Shown here piece by piece: positions 33,939-41,147 of a stretch of DNA of 64,000 bases (position 1 is its first letter; every line of letters starts with the position of its first letter). Position numbers and translations under genes: made by a program. This DNA comes from Dehalococcoidia bacterium (GTDB taxonomy: Bacteria; Chloroflexota; Dehalococcoidia; Bin125). The notes under the pieces are model-generated. The model was given only the letters and a program-made list of their open reading frames with translations. It had not been told where the DNA came from and made no database searches. The DNA is taken from the NCBI GenBank assembly GCA_022826965.1, contig JAJDTU010000003.1, positions 59,035 to 123,034 on the forward strand. The letters are read 5' to 3'.

Positions 33939-33958
33939 ATTCCCGCCTACGCGGGAAT
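33939..33958. repeat. Short palindrome, ATTCCCGC-CTAC-GCGGGAAT
   Basis: An 8-bp perfect stem just upstream of the nuclease-family gene and beyond the end of the convergently placed NrtS-like gene. Same family as the palindromes near 28.7 kb, and a possible terminator for the NrtS-like gene. Confidence 0.6.
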
Positions 33959-33974
33959 GACAGAACTGGGGAAG

Positions 33975-34289
33975 TCAGGATCCCCGACGCACATACGCAT
34001 TCCCCAACGCGCCCCACGACGCCACCAGGAACGGCACGCAGTACGTCAGCGGAATCTTCCAGGCCAACTCCGACGTCCCCTCGCCCCCGACTATCACGGT
34101 CCCCTGATTGATCGCCACGAGAATCGTCCCCACCACCGCCGACGTCAGGATCGAGCGCCGCAGCATCCCCCGGTTGCGGAAGGCGCAGCGCCAGCATTCC
34201 CGCCCGCTCTTCATCTGGAAGTGACGGCCGGGATCGGGCGCGCTGAGGTGGCGGCACCACGACTGCAGGGTGTGGGCTGCGTTCGACAT
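33975..34289 (-). CDS. NrtS-like small membrane protein
   Basis: A protein of 104 residues. A Cys-containing soluble head (CWRC) of about 42 residues precedes two hydrophobic helices. The membrane part, RRSILTSAVVGTILVAINQG followed by WKIPLTYCVPFLVASWGAL, closely follows the NrtS pattern (INQG in helix 1, LTYxVPF in helix 2). NrtS proteins have been linked to nitrate/nitrite transport. The soluble head is longer than in typical NrtS. Start ATG 34289 has no clear ribosome site. The divergent HAD-like gene begins only 20 bp away. Confidence 0.7.
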   Translation of the reverse strand: MSNAAHTLQSWCRHLSAPDPGRHFQMKSGRECWRCAFRNRGMLRRSILTSAVVGTILVAINQGTVIVGGEGTSELAWKIPLTYCVPFLVASWGALGNAYVRRGS

Positions 34290-34309
34290 TTGGCGCTAGG
34301 CTAACGTTC

Positions 34310-34717
34310 GTGCGGCCGCTCAACATCTTCTTTGACGTCGATGGATGCCTCGTCTCCTGGAATCTGCACCTCCGACCCTACGCGCGCGAGGTGCTGGAGC
34401 GGCTGCAGGAGCGCGGACATCACGTCTACATGTGGTCCGGCTACGGCGCGCGGCGCGAGGTCGCCGACAAGCACGACCTCTGGCCGCTGCTCGCCGGGAT
34501 CATGGGCAAGCCGATCTTCCAGTACCGCCAGCGCCTGCACCTGTTCACCGACATCGTGCCCGACTTCATCATCGACGACCACCGCGAGATCGTCGACGCG
34601 CTGGGCGGCGCAGTGATCAAGCCGCCGCGCGAGCCGCTGGCCAGGGATCGTGAGATGGTCCGGGTCTATCGGCGAATCCTCGAGTACGAGCGCGAGCACC
34701 GCCGCCGCTGGGCCTAG
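34310..34717 (+). CDS. Small HAD-like hydrolase
   Basis: A protein of 135 residues from GTG 34310. Motif I is FFDVDGCLVSW with the two Asp residues expected for a HAD phosphohydrolase. Motif II would be the Ser of MWSGYGARRE, and motif IV is PDFIIDDHREIVDALGG. It lacks a cap domain and is short, as in capless C0 HADs. The substrate is not predictable. It is flanked by the NrtS-like gene (divergent) and an orphan binding-protein gene (convergent, 4 nt away). Confidence 0.72.
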   Translation: MRPLNIFFDVDGCLVSWNLHLRPYAREVLERLQERGHHVYMWSGYGARREVADKHDLWPLLAGIMGKPIFQYRQRLHLFTDIVPDFIIDDHREIVDALGGAVIKPPREPLARDREMVRVYRRILEYEREHRRRWA

Positions 34718-34721
34718 CGAT

Positions 34722-36647
34722 CTAGCCGCCTTCTTCGCCTTCGAGCGGCGGCAGTTCTCGGCCGACCGGGAACGTGTCAAGGCTCGTCTCGATCCAGCTC
34801 GTGCTCAGACGATCGGTCGACCAGGCGTACTCAAACAGGCGCGGGTCGGGATGCAGCCACGGTTGGTGCAGGCCGAGCTGGATGCCGTTGATCAACGGGA
34901 TCTGCCACTGCGGCGCGTCGCCGCGCAGCAGCATCTCCTGGACCTGGTGGCCGATGTCCTGCCGGGCGCCCCGATTGAAGGTCATCCGCATCTGCTCAAT
35001 CAGCGCATCAAGCTCGGCGCTGGAGCCGTCGCTCCAGTGCTGCTCACCGGCCGAATGCAGCGTCGCAAGCCAGCCATCCGTCGGGTCGGCCTGCAGGGGC
35101 GCCGCGCCCCAGCCGAGGAAGCAGAAGCGCTCGCCGTCCCGGAGTTGATCGATCGCCTCGGCGAAACCCCGGTTCTCCAACTCAACCTCAAGGCCTGTTG
35201 CCTCCGAGATCATCGAGCGCACCGCCTCGCCCGAGCCCGCGAAGAATCCCTCAAACAGGTCGGCCACGACCAATGGCAAGACACCAATCGCACCGGCGCC
35301 GCCCGCGGCCGAGATGAGTTGCGTGACCTCGGTGAGATCGGCCTCGCGGTCATCGCCGTAGCCCGCGAAGCTGCTCAGCAGTTGCTCACCCAGACTCCAC
35401 CCGTCCAGGTACCAGGGCAGCGGACCCGAAGCGCGACCGTGGCCGCTGTACAGCCGTTCGATCAGCTGGGCGCGGTCGATCGCGATCCCGATCGCGCGAA
35501 CCACTCGTGGATCGGACAGCGCCGACTCGGGGTCTGCGGCCAGCGGCGCGAGCAGCTCGACCGCCGCATCGAGCGGGACCTCGAACATCGGATGCTCGGG
35601 ATGCTGCTCGCGCATCGCTTCGACCGCTGCGTTGGTCAGCGGGAAGTCGGCACGGTCGAACGCTGCGGCTTCGTACAGGCTGACGATGTTGTTCGTGTCG
35701 CCGGTCGTGAAGGTGATCGCATCAACCCAGGCTGAGTCGTCGCGCCACCAGTTCTCCGAGCGAACCAGGGTGAGCTCGAACCCGTTGAACTGGCGCGGTG
35801 CATACGGCCCGCTGCCGCTGCTGCGCATCACGTCCGACGGATCGTCGCGCCAGTCGTTGCCGTAGAGTTCGGCCGCCTCCGGACTGGTCATCCAGGCATA
35901 GGGCGAGCCGTGTACGCCGGCCAGGTACCCTGCGTCGGGCGCCGGTGTCGTGAATGAGATTGAGCTGTCCGAGGTCGCCTCGTGCGAGGCCGAACGGTCG
36001 TAGGCGGCGCGGCGGAAAAAGTGCGGATCGGGCAGCCCGTCGGCATCGACGGCGGCCTGTTGGCGCTCCACGTTCCAGGCAATGTCCTGCGCCGTGAACG
36101 AGCGTCCACTGGTCGGTTCGAGCGCCCAGAAGCGTGCGTCGGGATCGACGTTGAACACATACGTCGCCTCGTCGGGCATCTCCGGCAGCGCGCAGAGGTC
36201 CGCCTCAAGCTCGCCCGTCGAGACCGAGGCCGGACGAATCAGGCGATTGTACATCAGGCTGAGCGCGGCCTGCGTGTAGCGGTAGCGCGAACGGTGCGGG
36301 TCCCAGCGGTCGTGCCGCTCGACCGGCAGCCAGATCCGCATGATCCCGCCGGTCGTTGGCCCGCTGGGAGGCTCCGGCTCATCAGCCTGCTCCGCCGACT
36401 GCTGCGGTTGCTCTTGCTGCATCGACTGCTGCTGGACCTCAGGCGGCTTAGGCGGCGCGTCCTGCGGTTGGATCGCCTGTTGCTCTTGCAGCTCGTCTGG
36501 CTCCGGCTGCTCGTCGTCCGAGCAGCCGACCAGCGCGATGCCGGCCGCGCCCACGCCGGCGCGGGCCGAGGCGCTGAGCAGGGACCGCCTGGAGAGGCGC
36601 CGGTGAGTCAGCCGCCCCCCGCGGCCGTCGGATTCGCTCGTTGACAT
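34722..36647 (-). CDS. ABC transporter substrate-binding protein, family 5, Tat/lipobox type
   Basis: A protein of 641 residues. The N-terminus has a twin-arginine motif (RRLSRRSLL), a hydrophobic Ala/Gly segment and Cys in ALVGCSDD, so it is probably Tat-exported and lipid-anchored. A Gln/Pro/Glu-rich tether of roughly 60 residues leads to the SBP_bac_5 fold (RSHYTQAALSLMYNRL-like region, DRAQLIERLYSGHG). Start ATG 36647 is chosen because the signal follows it; no good ribosome site is seen. No permease or ATPase genes are adjacent, so it is an orphan binding protein. It shares its signal and tether style with the 706-residue protein at 50.5 kb. Confidence 0.85.
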   Translation of the reverse strand: MSTSESDGRGGRLTHRRLSRRSLLSASARAGVGAAGIALVGCSDDEQPEPDELQEQQAIQPQDAPPKPPEVQQQSMQQEQPQQSAEQADEPEPPSGPTTGGIMRIWLPVERHDRWDPHRSRYRYTQAALSLMYNRLIRPASVSTGELEADLCALPEMPDEATYVFNVDPDARFWALEPTSGRSFTAQDIAWNVERQQAAVDADGLPDPHFFRRAAYDRSASHEATSDSSISFTTPAPDAGYLAGVHGSPYAWMTSPEAAELYGNDWRDDPSDVMRSSGSGPYAPRQFNGFELTLVRSENWWRDDSAWVDAITFTTGDTNNIVSLYEAAAFDRADFPLTNAAVEAMREQHPEHPMFEVPLDAAVELLAPLAADPESALSDPRVVRAIGIAIDRAQLIERLYSGHGRASGPLPWYLDGWSLGEQLLSSFAGYGDDREADLTEVTQLISAAGGAGAIGVLPLVVADLFEGFFAGSGEAVRSMISEATGLEVELENRGFAEAIDQLRDGERFCFLGWGAAPLQADPTDGWLATLHSAGEQHWSDGSSAELDALIEQMRMTFNRGARQDIGHQVQEMLLRGDAPQWQIPLINGIQLGLHQPWLHPDPRLFEYAWSTDRLSTSWIETSLDTFPVGRELPPLEGEEGG

Positions 36648-36792
36648 ACGCGTTATCGTATCCGCGATCGCTCTACCGGGGCATAGATCAATATCAATTT
36701 GATCAGGCAACTAGACGAAAGCGATTCTCGGGGCGATACTTGGGGAAGCCGCGAAACAGGTCGCCGTGCGCGGCGAGCGAAGGGTTGTTGCG

Positions 36793-37125
36793 ATGCCGCC
36801 TCTGGTTCCTTCCTTCATGATGCCGCAGTGGCTCAAGGACGCGCCCATCCCGATCCAGTTGGCGCTGCTCGCGCCCGGACTGATCGTCGGCAACATCATC
36901 GCCATCGCCGTGCACGCGATCATGGTCAACCTCGGCGCCGGCAACCAGCACCTCTCCTCGGCCGACGGCGGCTTCGACGCCTGGCTGCTTTGGATCATCA
37001 TCGGCGCCGGCCTGTTCATCGGCCTCGCCGCCGGCGGCTTCGTCTACATCGGCGTCGGCCTCGGCGCGGACAAGGAATCCGAAGGCGAAGCCGACGAGGG
37101 CGAAACCGGCATGCTCGAGCTGTAG
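36793..37125 (+). CDS. Hypothetical two-helix membrane protein
   Basis: A protein of 110 residues from ATG 36793 (AAGGG upstream). Two hydrophobic helices are visible, LALLAPGLIVGNIIAIAVHAI and LLWIIIGAGLFIGLAAGGFV, then an acidic tail (KESEGEADEGET). No family was recognised. It is divergent from the orphan binding protein and ends at a strong hairpin before the convergent dienelactone hydrolase. Confidence 0.65.
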   Translation: MPPLVPSFMMPQWLKDAPIPIQLALLAPGLIVGNIIAIAVHAIMVNLGAGNQHLSSADGGFDAWLLWIIIGAGLFIGLAAGGFVYIGVGLGADKESEGEADEGETGMLEL

Positions 37126-37153
37126 CGCGCCAACCATCGGCCTCACAACGCAA

Positions 37154-37177
37154 GCGCCCCCTCAGTCGAGGGGGCGC
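37154..37177. terminator. Bidirectional hairpin between convergent genes
   Basis: A 10-bp perfect stem (GCGCCCCCTC with GAGGGGGCGC) and an AGTC loop, 28 nt after the membrane-protein stop and 73 nt after the dienelactone hydrolase stop on the other strand. Confidence 0.7.
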
Positions 37178-37250
37178 GTTCACATCCGCGGGAGCGGCGA
37201 CCGCCTCCTCAATCACTTCGTGATAGCTCCTCCAGAGTGGGAGCTCGCGG

Positions 37251-37943
37251 CTAGGACTGCAGCTCGGCCGCGAAGAAGGCCTTGAGCTTGTCCCACGCGT
37301 CGGCGGCGGCCTCGGGGTCGTGGATGTCGGAGGTGTCGTTGAAGAAGCCGTGGTCCGAGTCGGCGTACATGTGGATCTCGTTGCGCACGCCCGCGCCGTC
37401 GAGCGCCGACTGGATGCCCTCGACCACTTCGGCGTTGATCCACTCGTCGCGGCCGGCGAAAAAGCCCATCACCGCGCCCTGGATGTTGCCGGCGTCGCCC
37501 ATGCCGGCGCCGGGCACGCCGTAGAAGGGCGCGGCGGCGGTCACCGCCGGGTTGTTCATCGCCAGCAGCAGCGACATCCCGCCGCCGAGGCAGAAGCCGG
37601 TCACGCCGATCCGATCCGAGCGGACATCGTCGCGCGCCTGCAGCGCAGCGACGGCGCCGGACATGTCGACCAGCGCGTTGGGCTCCTGCAGCGTCATCAT
37701 CAGTTTCTGCGCCTCGTCCGGCTCGGCCGTGACGGCCCCGTGGAACAGGTCGGGCGCCAGTGCGACATAACCTTCGGCCGCGATCCGGTTGGCGATGTCG
37801 CAGATGTTGGGGTTCAGACCCCACCACTCCTGGATCACGACCACGGCCGGATAGGGTCCGCCCTCAACGGGCTTGGCCAGGTAGCCGGACGCAGTACCGC
37901 CGTTGGCGGTGAATTCGACAGTTTCGTGGGCGAGGATGGCCAT
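37251..37943 (-). CDS. Dienelactone hydrolase family protein
   Basis: A protein of 230 residues with an alpha/beta-hydrolase fold and the Cys-Asp-His triad of dienelactone hydrolases: nucleophile Cys in GVTGFCLGGG, Asp in FFAGRDEWI, His in DSDHGFFND. QEWWGLN near residue 37 is the family's oxyanion segment. Dienelactone hydrolases open lactones in chloroaromatic degradation, but the wider family acts on many esters and lactones. Start ATG 37943 is preceded by AAGGAG. It follows the SDR gene by 10 nt and is very likely co-transcribed. Confidence 0.88.
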   Translation of the reverse strand: MAILAHETVEFTANGGTASGYLAKPVEGGPYPAVVVIQEWWGLNPNICDIANRIAAEGYVALAPDLFHGAVTAEPDEAQKLMMTLQEPNALVDMSGAVAALQARDDVRSDRIGVTGFCLGGGMSLLLAMNNPAVTAAAPFYGVPGAGMGDAGNIQGAVMGFFAGRDEWINAEVVEGIQSALDGAGVRNEIHMYADSDHGFFNDTSDIHDPEAAADAWDKLKAFFAAELQS

Positions 37944-37953
37944 GGAGTTCTCC

Positions 37954-38901
37954 TTAGCGAGGTGCCTGGGCCGGCCAGGGGTTCTTCTGCGAGCCGAGGT
38001 AGGACTGCGCGGCGACGCGGTCGAGCTCGTCCAATGTGAAGCTCAGGCCGGAGGCGTAGACGGCCGCCTCGACCGTGGGCAGGTTGTACATGCCGACCTC
38101 ATTGCCCCAGACCAGAAAGTCGCGGCCGTTGATGTTGGCCGCGGCGTCGGTGCAGAGCCAGACGACGAAGGGCGAGACGTTCTCGGGCGCCATCATCGCT
38201 TCGCGGTCGGCGCCGAAGTCGATCCCGCCGGCGTCGGCCTCGGCCAGCCCGGCCTCGCGCGCGCGGCGCTGGGCTTCGGCCAGCTCCTCGGTCAGGGTCA
38301 GCCTGGTGCCGGCCCGAGGGCGGATCGCATTTGCGGTCACGCCGTAACGGCCCAGGTCGCGGGCCAGTGTGCGCGTCAGACCCACGATGCCCTCCTTGGC
38401 GGCGGCGTAGTTGGCCTGGCCCATGTTGCCCAGCCCGGACTCGGAGGACGTGTTGACGATGCGTCCCGAGCGCTGCTGGCGGAAGACCTGCGAGGCGAAC
38501 TTGGTCACCGTGAAGTGGCCCTTGAGATGGACATCAACGACGACATCCCATTCCTCTTCGGTCATGTTGAAGACCATCCGGTCGCGCAGAATGCCGGCGT
38601 TGTTGATCAGGATGTCCAGCCGCCCGAACGCGTCGAGCGCCTGCTGGACCATGGCCTCGCCCGCCGCCATGTCGGCGACCGAATCGTAGTTGGCGACGGC
38701 GTCGCCGCCGGCGTCCTTGATTGCGTTCACGACCTCGTCGGCCGGTCCGGCCTCGCCGTCGAGTTCGCCGCCCTGGGAGCCGCCGTAGTCGTTGACCACG
38801 ACTTTTGCGCCCTCGGAGGCGAGCAGCAGCGAGTGTCCGCGGCCGATGCCGCGGCCGGCGCCGGTCACGATTGCGACGCGGCCTTCAAGTCGATCACCCA
38901 T
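37954..38901 (-). CDS. Short-chain dehydrogenase/reductase
   Basis: A protein of 315 residues, classical SDR: NAD(P) site VTGAGRGIGRG, NNAG, catalytic Ser in VNTSSESG and YAAAKEG (Tyr and Lys). The 22-residue N-terminal loop VNDYGGSQGGE after strand 2 resembles the hydroxyacyl-CoA dehydrogenase domain of multifunctional beta-oxidation proteins, so a 3-hydroxyacyl-CoA dehydrogenase role is possible. A C-terminal extension of about 60 residues is unassigned. The frame continues upstream to 39204, but AGAGGAC before ATG 38901 and the fold decide the start. Confidence 0.88.
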   Translation of the reverse strand: MGDRLEGRVAIVTGAGRGIGRGHSLLLASEGAKVVVNDYGGSQGGELDGEAGPADEVVNAIKDAGGDAVANYDSVADMAAGEAMVQQALDAFGRLDILINNAGILRDRMVFNMTEEEWDVVVDVHLKGHFTVTKFASQVFRQQRSGRIVNTSSESGLGNMGQANYAAAKEGIVGLTRTLARDLGRYGVTANAIRPRAGTRLTLTEELAEAQRRAREAGLAEADAGGIDFGADREAMMAPENVSPFVVWLCTDAAANINGRDFLVWGNEVGMYNLPTVEAAVYASGLSFTLDELDRVAAQSYLGSQKNPWPAQAPR

Positions 38902-39120
38902 CAGTTGGGGTCCTCTCTCGGTGAAATTGATTGCGCAGGCAGGATACAAGGCGGTCCGGCTCCAAACCTGTACTCCGCCGCACCCGGCGCTCCCAGTGCA
39001 CACGGCGCACCGGTGCCCGGCGCCGCTCTGGGCGACGACGCCGTTACTTGACGGAACGACGGAATGCTTGCTAAAGCAGTAGTGGCGGATGGACGGGCCG
39101 GTCTCCTGAGTGAGGGTGTG

Positions 39121-39498
39121 ATGGTTACGACATCGGTGGCGTCGCCCATGGCGACGCATCCCCTGGTGGTCAACGAGGATGCCGGGACACAGACGGACGC
39201 TCACGAGGCCGCCCGCTCGGTCCGGCCGCTGGCCTGCTCGATCCTGACGCCGTCCGGCGCGCTGCTGGCCCGGGCGATGGTCAGGCCGCGCCCGGCAGCG
39301 CTGCCGGCCGACACGTACGCGGTCGAAGTCAGCCAGGTCGATCCGCCGGGTGCGCTCGAGCCGCTCTTGCGCTCAAATCCGCAGGTGGTGCTGCGCATGC
39401 CGCACGAGGCCCAACTGGCGCTGCGGATCGACCACATCATCGGCCCGCGCCAGCGTCGCACCTACTATCTGCAAACGCTGGACGCCGAGAGCGACTAA
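39121..39498 (+). CDS. Hypothetical protein, 125 residues
   Basis: Not recognised. The product from ATG 39121 (GAGGGTG upstream) is a soluble protein of 125 residues whose second half has the pattern VVLRMPHEAQLALRIDHIIGPRQRR, ending acidic. Third-codon-position GC is high throughout, which supports real coding. It precedes the SMP-30 gene by 39 nt on the same strand and may share its transcript. An earlier in-frame ATG at 39064 is possible. Confidence 0.55.
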   Translation: MVTTSVASPMATHPLVVNEDAGTQTDAHEAARSVRPLACSILTPSGALLARAMVRPRPAALPADTYAVEVSQVDPPGALEPLLRSNPQVVLRMPHEAQLALRIDHIIGPRQRRTYYLQTLDAESD

Positions 39499-39537
39499 GA
39501 TCGGCGCAGACACAAGGCTTCTGGAAAGAAGACATCG

Positions 39538-40458
39538 ATGGAATTCGTGGAGCTGGCCTCGGGCCTGGAGTTTCCCGAAGGGCCGATCGCGATGGATGAC
39601 GGCTCGGTCATTCTGACGGAAATCGCCCGGCAAACGCTCACGCGCGTGACGCCGGACGGACGCGTCGAGGTGGTCGCCGAGACCGGCGGCGGCCCCAACG
39701 GCGCCGCCATCGGGCCGGACGGCCACGTCTGGATTACGAACAACGGCGGCTTCGAGTGGGACCGCTCAGGCGGACGCCTGCTACCCGGCGGCCAGGCCAA
39801 CGACTACACGTCGGGTTCGATTCAACGCGTCAGCCTCGAGACCGGCGCGGTCGAGACGGTCTACACCGAGTGCGACGGGATCCCGCTCAAGGGTCCGAAC
39901 GACATCGTGTTCGATGCGACCGGCGGCTTCTGGTTCTCGGACCTGGGCAAGAACCGCGAGTTCGACCGCGACCTGGGCGCGCTCTACTACGCCACGACGG
40001 AAGGCAACCATATCTCGCGCGCCGTCTTCCCGATCCCCGGCGGCGCCAACGGCGTGGGCCTGGCGCCGAACGACACGCATGTCTACATCGCCGAGACGCC
40101 GACCGGCCGGCTGTTCGGCTGGGAGATCGCCGAGCCCGGCGTGCTGGCCCAGGACAACGCGGCGGCCGGGTTCCACGCCTTCATCGCCAACGCCGGCGGC
40201 TACACCCTGTTCGACTCGCTCGCGCTCGAGGAGTCGGGCAACGTCTGCGTGGCCACGATCGGCCCGGGCGGTGTGACCGTGATCAATCCGGACACGGGCG
40301 AGGTCGAGCACGTCGCGGTCGGCGACGATCCGTTGACGACCAACATCTGCTTCGGCGGCGCCGACATGCACACCGCATACATCACGCTCTCGACCACGGG
40401 CCGGCTGATCTCGTGCCAGTGGCCGCGACCCGGCCTCAGGCTCCACTTCAACGCCTAG
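39538..40458 (+). CDS. SMP-30/gluconolactonase-like family protein
   Basis: A protein of 306 residues with a six-bladed beta-propeller: LEFPEGPIAMDDGSV (metal Glu), GPNGAAIGPDGHVW, LKGPNDIVFDATGGFWFSD (metal Asn and general base region), GGANGVGLAPND. The family hydrolyses lactones such as gluconolactone using a central divalent metal. Start ATG 39538 follows GGAAAGAAG. The dienelactone hydrolase and SDR are nearby on the other strand, so several lactone- and alcohol-processing enzymes cluster here. Confidence 0.88.
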   Translation: MEFVELASGLEFPEGPIAMDDGSVILTEIARQTLTRVTPDGRVEVVAETGGGPNGAAIGPDGHVWITNNGGFEWDRSGGRLLPGGQANDYTSGSIQRVSLETGAVETVYTECDGIPLKGPNDIVFDATGGFWFSDLGKNREFDRDLGALYYATTEGNHISRAVFPIPGGANGVGLAPNDTHVYIAETPTGRLFGWEIAEPGVLAQDNAAAGFHAFIANAGGYTLFDSLALEESGNVCVATIGPGGVTVINPDTGEVEHVAVGDDPLTTNICFGGADMHTAYITLSTTGRLISCQWPRPGLRLHFNA

Positions 40459-40583
40459 TCCTCCTGCCGTCGATCGCCCCGTCGGATTCGGCAGGCGAGC
40501 GCCGCTGGCCGCTTGTCCGCTATCGGGGGCGCGGATAGCATGCGGGGAGCGCGCGCGTCAGTCGAGCGGGGACGGGAGCAGGG

Positions 40584-41147
40584 ATGGAACGGTTCGCCGG
40601 ATTACTGCAGCAGCTGCCGCGCGAACAGGGCGAGTTGCTGCGCGCGCTGCACCTGGCCCAGGAGGAACTGGGCTGGATTTCGCGAGACGCGATCCGCCTG
40701 ATCGCCCGGCATCTGCGCGTGACCGAGGCGCAGGTCTACGGTCCGGCCACCTTCTATGCCGAGTTCCGCCACTCGCCGCCCCCAAGGACGCTGGTGACCT
40801 GGTGCTCCGGACCTTCCTGCCGGGTGGTCGGAGGCGACAGAATCCGGCGGATCTTCGAGTCGGAGTTCGGCTGTCACCTAGGCGAGAACACCGCCGACGA
40901 TGAACTCGGTCTGTGGCTGGGTCAGTGCAACGGCACCTGCGAGCGGGCGCCGATGGTCTGGGTCAACGGCCGCGTCGTCGGCCCGCTCTCAATGGTCGAG
41001 TCGGTCAAGCTGGCCCGGCGGTTGAAGTCGGGCGAGGACCCGATCGACTGGCCCGAGCGTCCGATCAAGATCGCGCCGGCCACGTTCGTTGACGCCGAGG
41101 CGACCTACGGCGCCGATCACCACGGGACACGGGAGGGGACGGCCTGA
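40584..41147 (+). CDS. NuoE-like [2Fe-2S] subunit of an NADH dehydrogenase module
   Basis: A protein of 187 residues. A helical N-terminal bundle (REQGELLRALHLAQEELGWIS) precedes a thioredoxin-like fold with the NuoE cysteines: CSGPSC and CNGTC (C-x4-C and C-x3-C). Start ATG 40584 follows GGGAGCAGGG. Its stop overlaps the start of the NuoF-like gene (TGATG), so the two subunits are coupled. This pair forms the NADH-oxidising module of complex I, NAD-linked formate dehydrogenases and [FeFe]/[NiFe] hydrogenases. No catalytic partner gene is present in the window. Confidence 0.88.
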   Translation: MERFAGLLQQLPREQGELLRALHLAQEELGWISRDAIRLIARHLRVTEAQVYGPATFYAEFRHSPPPRTLVTWCSGPSCRVVGGDRIRRIFESEFGCHLGENTADDELGLWLGQCNGTCERAPMVWVNGRVVGPLSMVESVKLARRLKSGEDPIDWPERPIKIAPATFVDAEATYGADHHGTREGTA

